Source of the DNA: CAMPJU01 sp046566095
GTDB lineage: Bacteria > Pseudomonadota > Gammaproteobacteria > Xanthomonadales > Xanthomonadaceae
Reading direction: 5' to 3'
Length of the DNA stretch: 16,224 bases
Assembly: GCA_046566095.1 (NCBI GenBank)
Contig: JBKHXI010000152.1
Span: forward strand, 1-16,224
In this document: positions 1-4,700 of the stretch, piece by piece
Layout: the number at the start of each line of letters is the position of its first letter
How positions within the stretch are numbered: position 1 is the first letter of the stretch
Program-made: the position numbers and the translations under genes
Notes under the pieces: model-generated
The model's input: only the letters and a program-made list of their open reading frames with translations
Told to the model about the DNA's origin: nothing
Databases searched by the model: none

Positions 1-55
1 TGCTTTCGGCATCGCGCCCGGAAAAGCAGGTCCCTCGCTGCGCTCGGGACGACAG
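1..55. repeat. Right part of a GTCATCCCGAGCG-type inverted repeat
   Basis: Positions 26-55 form the right arm (GCAGGTCCCTCGCTGCGCTC followed by GGGACGACAG) of a palindromic intergenic repeat that recurs at 2543-2702, 6825-6905 and 15621-15685. The left arm should lie just outside the window. Only 4 nt separate the arm from the ubiG stop codon at 60-62, so the repeat sits directly at the 3' end of that gene. I see no transposase linked to it. Confidence 0.75.
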
Positions 56-59
56 CAGG

Positions 60-788
60 TCAGCCCGGGGGCTTCATCGCGCAGGCCAGGTAGTTGATGT
101 CGGTCCGGGACGTGAGCCGCGCGCCGTTGCGCCAGGGCTCGTACAGCAGCCCGCGCACGTCCTCCAGCTCCAGCCCGGCCGCGCGCAGCCAGCCGGCCAG
201 TTCCGAGGGACGGATGAAGTCGCGGTAGCGGTGCGTGCCCCTGGGCAGCAGCCGCGCGACGTACTCGGCGCCGACGATCGCCAGCGCGAAGGCCGCCGGC
301 GTGCGGTTGAGGGTGGACAGGACCAGCCGGCCGCCGGGCCGGAGCAGGCGCGCGCAGGCGAAGAGGATCGCGCCCGGGTCGGGCACGTGCTCGAGCATCT
401 CCATGCAGGTGACCGCATCGAACGCACCCGGCTGCTCGTCGGCGAGCGATTCGGCCGACTGCAGCCGGTAGTCGATTGCGCCGCCGGCCGGCACCCCGGA
501 TTCGAGCGCATGCAGGCGCGCGACCTTGACCAGCTCCGGCGCCAGGTCGATCGCGGTCACCCGCGCACCCGCGGCGGCCAGCGCCTCGCTCAGCAGGCCG
601 CCGCCGCAGCCCACGTCCAGCACCCGGGCGCCGGCAAGTTCGACCCGGTCGGCGACGTAGCGCAGGCGGACCGGGTTCAGGGCGTGCAGGGGCTTCTGCG
701 GGCCTTCCGGATCCCACCAGCGCTGCGCCAGTGCGCCGAACTTGTCGAGCTCGGCCTGGCTGAAGTTGTCGGCGCCTGGGGTGTTCAT
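60..788 (-). CDS. ubiG: Ubiquinone biosynthesis O-methyltransferase UbiG
   Basis: 242 aa, the usual UbiG length. It carries out both SAM-dependent O-methylations of ubiquinone synthesis (the early hydroxybenzoate-type and the late demethylubiquinol step), working in the cytosol at the membrane. The N-terminal family block runs NFSQAELDKFGALAQRWWDP (residues 8-27). SAM motif I is VLDVGCGGG (56-64), an acidic residue ends strand 2 (AIDLAPE, 79-85), and the LEHVPDPG post-motif (132-139) and the C-terminal LPRGTHRYRDFIRPSEL block (181-197) are present. The start at 788 is chosen because the family N-terminus begins there. The reading frame stays open to 905 but upstream residues are repeat-derived. 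The Shine-Dalgarno is weak. The ATG overlaps the TGA of a small upstream ORF (785-979) that repeats ubiG codons, so translation may depend on coupling. It probably follows the 1195-2532 hydrolase gene in one leftward unit, as in Pseudomonas and Xanthomonas. Confidence 0.95.
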   Translation of the reverse strand: MNTPGADNFSQAELDKFGALAQRWWDPEGPQKPLHALNPVRLRYVADRVELAGARVLDVGCGGGLLSEALAAAGARVTAIDLAPELVKVARLHALESGVPAGGAIDYRLQSAESLADEQPGAFDAVTCMEMLEHVPDPGAILFACARLLRPGGRLVLSTLNRTPAAFALAIVGAEYVARLLPRGTHRYRDFIRPSELAGWLRAAGLELEDVRGLLYEPWRNGARLTSRTDINYLACAMKPPG

Positions 789-960
789 GCGGCAGTTCCC
801 GGCGCAGCGAGCCGTCCATGGCACCGCACCCCGGCCCGCGCATCCCTGCGCGGGCGCTCCCCGGCGCGCGAACCGATGGTTCGCAAGCGCGCCGGCTCGC
901 CCCACCAGCGCTGCGCCAATGCCCCGAACTTGTCGAGCTCGGCCTGGCTGAAGTTGTCGG
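713..960. repeat. Direct duplication of the ubiG 5' coding end (713-772 and 901-960)
   Basis: The 60 bp at 713-772 and 901-960 match at 58 positions, 188 bp apart in direct orientation. Both encode the early UbiG residues DNFSQAELDKFGALAQRWW on the minus strand. The two differences (Gly GGC/GGG and Leu CTG/TTG codons) are silent, so both copies look like descendants of functional coding sequence. Weaker similarity continues a further 10-15 bp toward each start codon. The gap holds a palindrome-rich module (789-900). Confidence 0.93.
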
Positions 961-979
961 TTTCCGGTGCCTGCGCCAT
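785..979 (-). pseudogene. Truncated duplicate of the ubiG start, forming a 64-codon upstream ORF
   Basis: ATG at 979 opens MAQAPETDNFSQAELDKF and continues to ALAQRWWG, which is the UbiG N-terminus. At residue 27 it runs off into sequence encoded by the palindromic module (EPARLRTIGSRAG...). It ends in TGA at 787-785, which overlaps the ATG (788-786) of the intact ubiG by two bases. The first 26 residues are clear UbiG. The remaining 38 look like meaningless arginine- and alanine-rich translation. It could be a remnant with no function or a leader peptide whose translation feeds ribosomes to ubiG. This copy lies next to the upstream sequence at 980-1000 and may mark the original start. Confidence 0.75.
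789..900. repeat. Palindrome-rich REP-like module inside the ubiG duplication
   Basis: Two strong stem-loops are visible. Arms 834-842 and 847-855 (GCCCGCGCA / TGCGCGGGC) enclose a 4-nt loop. Arms 868-874 and 878-884 (GCGAACC / GGTTCGC) are enclosed by outer arms 861-867 and 889-895. A CCATGG core lies at 817-822. Clusters like this resemble intergenic repetitive elements of xanthomonads, which is my inference because no second copy lies in the window. It separates the two ubiG head copies and is read through in frame by the 785-979 ORF. Confidence 0.6.
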
Positions 980-985
980 CGCGCT

Positions 986-991
986 AGTGTA
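986..991 (-). promoter_or_regulatory. Possible -10 box TACACT ahead of the distal ubiG start
   Basis: On the minus strand TACACT lies 6 nt before the ATG at 979, so transcription would begin at or near the start codon and give a leaderless or nearly leaderless mRNA. No good -35 is seen. The -35 position falls in the arm of the inverted repeat at 1004-1030, which may have displaced it. Confidence 0.3.
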
Positions 992-1003
992 ACGAGGCGG
1001 CGA

Positions 1004-1098
1004 GGGTCGCAGCTTACGCAACTCCTACAGCCTGCCGGAGGTGCGCGGGGGTCCGCGACCATCAGCATGTCCTGTAGGAGCTGCGTAAGCTGCGACCC
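1004..1098. repeat. REP pair (REPIN-like) with GTAGGAGC heads
   Basis: Two 27-nt arms, 1004-1030 and 1072-1098, are inverted copies with one mismatch and a 41-nt spacer. Read outward from the head, each arm is CTGTAGGAGCTGCGTAAGCT followed by GCGACCC. The GTAGGAGC head is shared with the elements at 11226-11296 and 16193-16216. This fills most of the 980-1194 gap, and I see no gene there. The remainder (1099-1194) holds nothing I can identify. Confidence 0.8.
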
Positions 1099-1194
1099 AC
1101 CCGCGCGGCAACGGCCACGGCACCGCCGTGGCTTGCGCCGCCCTGGGGCCAGGTCGTGGTTTTGCCGGAGAAGCCTGCGCCTCGGTAAACAGGC

Positions 1195-2532
1195 TCAGCC
1201 GCGCAGTGCGGCGATGCGGTCGCGCCATCGGCGGGCGTTGGCGCGCAGGGCGGCTTCGTCGATGTCGACCAGGCTGCGGTCGCGCAGCCTGCGGCGCCCG
1301 TCGATCCACACGTCGGTCACCTGCTGGCGGCCGGTGGCGTAGACCAGCTGCGAGACCACGTTGTGCAGGGGCTGGGTCTCCAGCGGCGACAGGTCGACCA
1401 GCACCAGGTCGGCCCGCTTGCCCGGCTCGATCGAGCCGGTCCGCGCCTCCAGCCCCAGCGCCCGGGCGCCGCCGAGCGTGGCCATGCGCAGGGCGCTGGC
1501 CGCGTCCAGCGCCGCGGCGTCGCCCGACACGCCCTTGGCCAGCAGGGCCGCGGTGCGCATCTCGCCGAACATGTCCAGGTCGTTGTTGCTGGCGGCGCCG
1601 TCGGTGCCGAGCGCCAGGTTGACGCCGGCCGCGGCCAGCCTGGCGACCGGGCAGAAACCCGAGGCGAGCTTGAGGTTCGACTCCGGGCAGTGCGCCACCG
1701 ACACCCCGCGCTCGGCGCACAGCGCGATCTCGGCGTCGGTCAGGTCGGTCATGTGCACCGCGAGCAGGCGGTCGTTGACCAGGCCGAGGCGGTCGAGCCG
1801 CGCCAGCTGGCGCATGCCGTGCTTCTCCAGCGCCTCGCGGTTCTCCTGCGCGGTCTCGTGCACGTGGCAGTGCACCACCAGGTCGAGCTGGTCGGCGAGC
1901 ATGCGGATCCGCTCGAATGCCGCGTCGTCCACGGTGTAGGGCGCATGCGGCACGAAGCAGATCGACACCAGCCGGTCGCGCCGCCAGTTGTCGTGGACCT
2001 CCAGGCCCTTGTCGAAGTACTCGTCCGGGGTGCGCGCCCATGCGGTCGGGAAGCCGATCACCGGCAGCCCGACCAGCGCGCGGAAGCCCAGGCGCGAATA
2101 GGTCGCGGCCTGGACGTCGGGGAAGAAGTAGTTCTCGGCGCAGCAGGTGGTGCCGCCGCGCAGCATCTCGGCCACCGCCAGGGCGATGCCGTCGGCCACG
2201 AACTCCGGGCCGATCAGCTTGCCCTCGATCGGCCAGATATGTTCCTGCAGCCAGGTCATCAGCGGCAGGTCGTCGGCCACCCCGCGCAGCAGGGTCATCG
2301 GGTTGTGGACGTGGGCGTTGACCAGGCCCGGGATCAGCGCGGCATCGGGACGCGAGACCGTTTCGGCCGGCGCGTAGCGGGCGCGTGCCTCGGCGCCGGG
2401 CAGCACGTCCAGGATCGCCCCGTCGCGGATCGCCACGGCATGGCCTTCGAGCACGCCGTCGACGCCCACGGGCACCACGAAACCTGCTTCGATCAGCAGG
2501 TCGCAGGCTTCGGGGTGGGTGTCGATCGCCAT
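1195..2532 (-). CDS. mtaD: TRZ/ATZ-family amidohydrolase, probable 5'-methylthioadenosine/S-adenosylhomocysteine deaminase
   Basis: 445 aa, normal for the family. It is a cytosolic metal-dependent deaminase of the amidohydrolase superfamily. The likely substrate is methylthioadenosine or S-adenosylhomocysteine, as for the Pseudomonas homologue next to ubiG. Visible metal and active-site elements are NAHVH (His74, His76), HCHVHET (His223 with Glu226), His260 in the VHMTDL motif, the HCPESNLKLASG block (281-292) and GTDGAASNNDLDM (Asp311). A beta-sandwich composite domain brackets the barrel and ends in GSIEPGKRADLVLVD (367-380). The start at 2532 is set by AGGA seven bases upstream. The frame is open to 2685, but that extension is translated repeat. 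It lies in the efp, hydrolase, ubiG leftward series. Processing a SAM by-product beside a SAM-dependent methyltransferase makes metabolic sense. Exact substrate is not proven by sequence; older annotations call such proteins chlorohydrolases. Confidence 0.9.
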   Translation of the reverse strand: MAIDTHPEACDLLIEAGFVVPVGVDGVLEGHAVAIRDGAILDVLPGAEARARYAPAETVSRPDAALIPGLVNAHVHNPMTLLRGVADDLPLMTWLQEHIWPIEGKLIGPEFVADGIALAVAEMLRGGTTCCAENYFFPDVQAATYSRLGFRALVGLPVIGFPTAWARTPDEYFDKGLEVHDNWRRDRLVSICFVPHAPYTVDDAAFERIRMLADQLDLVVHCHVHETAQENREALEKHGMRQLARLDRLGLVNDRLLAVHMTDLTDAEIALCAERGVSVAHCPESNLKLASGFCPVARLAAAGVNLALGTDGAASNNDLDMFGEMRTAALLAKGVSGDAAALDAASALRMATLGGARALGLEARTGSIEPGKRADLVLVDLSPLETQPLHNVVSQLVYATGRQQVTDVWIDGRRRLRDRSLVDIDEAALRANARRWRDRIAALRG

Positions 2533-2542
2533 TCGCAAAATC

Positions 2543-2702
2543 CTGTCGTTCCGAACGCAGTGAGGAACCTGCTCATGTTGCTCTGGATCGGTCTGCCAAC
2601 CGAAAAGCGGATCCCTCGCCTGCGACTTGGGGTGACATAAGAGCGGATCCCTCGCCTGCGGCTCGGGATGACACGAGAGCCTCACCTGCGGCTCGGGATG
2701 AC
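2543..2702. repeat. GTCATCCCGAGCG-type repeat array: one left arm, three right arms
   Basis: A left arm at 2543-2573 (CTGTCGTTCCGAACGCAGTG, then AGGAACCTGCT) is followed by right-arm copies at 2606-2637, 2642-2673 and a shortened one at 2676-2702. The first two right arms repeat head to tail with a 36-bp period. The third lacks the GATCCCTCG part. The array fills the space between the start of the hydrolase gene (2532) and the stop of efp. It is not CRISPR: units are degenerate and the joins are too short. Confidence 0.85.
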
Positions 2703-2725
2703 GATCCGGCCTGCGGCCGGATCGT
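2701..2725 (-). terminator. Perfect hairpin at the efp stop codon, possible terminator
   Basis: Arms 2701-2711 and 2715-2725 (ACGATCCGGCC / GGCCGGATCGT) are perfectly complementary over 11 bp with a 3-nt loop. The stem starts on the last base of the efp TGA. No T tract follows in the efp direction, so it may stabilise the mRNA 3' end or act with Rho instead of terminating alone. Confidence 0.45.
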
Positions 2726-3291
2726 CACTTCACCCGGCTGACGTACTCGCCCGAGCGGGTGTCGACCTTGATCACCTCGTCCTTTGCCACGAACAGCGGC
2801 ACCCGGACCACCGCGCCGGTCTCCAGCTTGGCCGGCTTGCCGCCGCCGCCGGAGGTGTCGCCGCGCACGCCCGGGTCGGTTTCCACGATCCGCAGCTCGA
2901 CAAAGTTGGGCGGCTGCACCGCGATCGGGCTGCCGTTCCACAGGGTGACCACGCAGGCCTCCTCGCCCTTGAGCCACTGCCAGGCTTCGCCGACCGCGGC
3001 CTTGTCGGCCTGGACCTGCTCGAAGGTCTCCTGCTGCATGAAGTGCCAGTACTCGCCGTCGGCGTACAGGAACTGCATGTCGGTGTCGATGACGTCGGCG
3101 GCCTCGAGGTTGTCGGTCGCCTTCATCGTCAGCTCGACCACCCGGCCGGTCTTGATGTTGCGGTACTTGACCCGGGTGAAGGCCTGGCCCTTGCCGGGCT
3201 TGACGTACTCGGTGTCGGTGATGATGCAGGGCTCGCCGTTGACCAGGATCTTCATCCCGTTCTTGACGTCGTTCATGCCGTAGCTGGCCAT
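2725..3291 (-). CDS. efp: Elongation factor P
   Basis: 188 aa, the standard length. EF-P binds ribosomes stalled at polyproline stretches and promotes peptide-bond formation. Three beta-barrel domains are expected. The N-terminal KOW-like domain carries the tip loop KPGKGQAF with Lys34, the residue that receives (R)-beta-lysine from EpmA. The EpmB gene that makes this beta-lysine is divergent at 3428, which agrees with a Lys34 rather than an Arg32 (rhamnosylated) EF-P. The C-terminal OB domain contains GDTSGGGGKPAKLETGAVV (154-172) and ends GEYVSRVK. The start at 3291 has AGGAG seven bases upstream. epmA is not in the window. It may be the first gene of the leftward series toward ubiG, though a hairpin and repeat array lie between. 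Confidence 0.98.
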   Translation of the reverse strand: MASYGMNDVKNGMKILVNGEPCIITDTEYVKPGKGQAFTRVKYRNIKTGRVVELTMKATDNLEAADVIDTDMQFLYADGEYWHFMQQETFEQVQADKAAVGEAWQWLKGEEACVVTLWNGSPIAVQPPNFVELRIVETDPGVRGDTSGGGGKPAKLETGAVVRVPLFVAKDEVIKVDTRSGEYVSRVK

Positions 3292-3333
3292 GCTGGAACT
3301 CCTGGTCGTTCGTAGCGGATGTCGCGGATGCGC

Positions 3334-3369
3334 CGGCCCGCCACCGTGCCGGCGGCGGGCCGGTAGAAT
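3334..3369 (+). promoter_or_regulatory. Hairpin and -10 box TAGAAT upstream of epmB
   Basis: TAGAAT at 3364-3369 is a good -10 for rightward transcription into epmB, about 59 nt before its ATG. Immediately upstream is a perfect 9-bp inverted repeat, 3334-3342 with 3354-3362 (CGGCCCGCC / GGCGGGCCG), occupying the spacer and no recognisable -35. The inverted repeat could be a protein-binding site or merely structure. It lies in the 136-nt region shared with the efp promoter, for which I see no convincing boxes. Confidence 0.45.
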
Positions 3370-3427
3370 GTCGGGCCATGCTTGCCGGCGGCCACGGGGC
3401 CGCGCCGGCGCGAGATTTCAGGCCGAC

Positions 3428-4432
3428 ATGATACCCGCTGCCCCCCTCCCGATGCAGCCGAGCGGCTGGCAGCAGGCCTTCCGCGAGGCGGTGCGCGACC
3501 CGCGCGAACTGCTGCGCCTGCTGCGGCTGCAGGCCCGGGTTCCGCTGCCCGACCCCGCGGTCGCCGCGCAGTTCCCGCTGCGGGTGCCGCGCGGCTTCGT
3601 GGCCCGCATGAAGCCGGGCGACCCGCACGACCCGCTGCTGCGCCAGGTGCTGCCGCTGGACGAGGAACTGCGGCCGATGCCCGGCTTCGCGCTGGATGCG
3701 GTGGGCGACGCCGCGGCCGGCGCCGGCCGCGGCGTGATCCGCAAGTACCGCGGCCGCGCCCTGCTGGTGGCCACCGGCAACTGCGCGGTGCACTGCCGCT
3801 ACTGCTTCCGCCGCCATTTCCCCTACGCCGAGCAGGCCGCCGCCGCGGACGGCTGGAGCGCGGCGGTGGCGACGATCGCCGCCGATCCGTCGATCGACGA
3901 GGCGATCCTGTCCGGCGGCGACCCGCTGTCGCTGGCCACGCCGAAGCTGGCCGAGCTCACCCGGGCGCTGGCCGGCATCGGCCATCTGCGCCGGTTGCGC
4001 ATCCACACCCGCCTGCCGGTGGTGCTGCCCGAACGCGTCGACGCCGCGCTGTGCGGATGGCTGGCGGACCTGCCCTGGCCGGTGGCGGTCGTGGTCCACG
4101 CCAACCACGGCAACGAGTTCGATCCGGCGGTCGACGCGGCCATGGCCCGCCTGCGCGCGGCCGGCGCGAGCCTGCTCAACCAGGCCGTGCTGCTGCGCGG
4201 GGTCAACGACTCGGTCGACGCGCTCGCCCACCTGTCCGAGCGCGGCTACGCCGCCGGCGTGCTGCCCTACTACCTGCACCAGCTCGACCGGGTGCAGGGC
4301 GCGGCCCACTTCGAGGTCGGCGACCGGCGCGCGCGCGCGCTGCATGCGGGGCTGGCCGCACGGCTCTCGGGCTACCTGGTGCCGCGGCTGGTGCGCGAGG
4401 TGGCGGGCGACCCGGGCAAGCGGCCACTGTGA
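3428..4432 (+). CDS. epmB: EF-P lysine 2,3-aminomutase EpmB (radical SAM)
   Basis: 334 aa. It converts L-lysine to (R)-beta-lysine, which EpmA attaches to EF-P Lys34. The radical SAM cluster motif is CAVHCRYC with Cys119, Cys123 and Cys126, placed within GNCAVHCRYCFRRHFPY. The SAM-binding glycine motif is SGGDPLSL (162-169). The C-terminal GDPGKRPL (327-334) has Lys331 where the family carries its PLP-binding lysine. The length is that of EpmB, shorter than clostridial lysine 2,3-aminomutases. The start at 3428 (MIPAAPLPMQPSGWQQAF) matches the family N-terminus and follows CAGG. The frame is open upstream to 3290 but that part is intergenic translation. It is divergent from efp with 136 nt between starts, so substrate protein and modifier could share control. 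fimX follows after 268 nt. Confidence 0.96.
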   Translation: MIPAAPLPMQPSGWQQAFREAVRDPRELLRLLRLQARVPLPDPAVAAQFPLRVPRGFVARMKPGDPHDPLLRQVLPLDEELRPMPGFALDAVGDAAAGAGRGVIRKYRGRALLVATGNCAVHCRYCFRRHFPYAEQAAAADGWSAAVATIAADPSIDEAILSGGDPLSLATPKLAELTRALAGIGHLRRLRIHTRLPVVLPERVDAALCGWLADLPWPVAVVVHANHGNEFDPAVDAAMARLRAAGASLLNQAVLLRGVNDSVDALAHLSERGYAAGVLPYYLHQLDRVQGAAHFEVGDRRARALHAGLAARLSGYLVPRLVREVAGDPGKRPL

Positions 4433-4700
4433 CCGCCGCCACGGACCCCGGACCGGCCGCGGTGGCCGGTCCCGAATACACCTTCCGTGCATGGACGCCG
4501 TAGCAGGCTTCATGCCATAAGGAACCCCCGCCCCCATTCAGGGGTTGCGCGCACGCCGACCCGTGGCGCAGCGCCGCCGGCGTGCAGGCGCCGGGTCGGC
4601 GGGGGGACCGGTCCGGCCCGCGCCGGGCCGGCGATGCCGGGGCGGGCCCATGGCCGGGCCTGCCCGGGCTCCACCCACGAGCGGTCCGGGAGGGCCACGC
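4433..4700 (+). promoter_or_regulatory. Structured intergenic region between epmB and fimX
   Basis: This 268-nt stretch has no convincing gene. It holds several inverted repeats: 4450-4458 with 4464-4472 (GGACCGGCC / GGCCGGTCC, perfect, no T tract, a candidate epmB terminator), 4523-4528 with 4541-4546 (AACCCC / GGGGTT), and 4555-4563 with 4592-4600 (GCCGACCCG / CGGGTCGGC, perfect 9 bp around a GC-rich loop). More GC palindromes continue to about 4670. No clear sigma-70 boxes are visible. The region ends in the strong fimX Shine-Dalgarno GGGAGG (4688-4693). Confidence 0.4.

Noticed and set aside
789..905. Upstream start of ubiG at 905 giving a 281-aa protein
   Set aside because: Residues before 788 come from the palindromic module and do not resemble UbiG.
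2533..2685. N-terminal extension of the hydrolase
   Set aside because: The extra residues are translated from the repeat array, and AGGA precedes the 2532 start.
2543..2702. CRISPR-like array
   Set aside because: Units are degenerate, palindromic and separated by only a few bases, with no spacers or cas genes.
4450..4472. Firm intrinsic terminator after epmB
   Set aside because: The stem is perfect but no T tract follows, so it is only listed as a candidate structure.
4433..4700. c-di-GMP (GEMM) riboswitch before fimX
   Set aside because: I could not find the conserved GEMM core elements, only general GC-rich stems.
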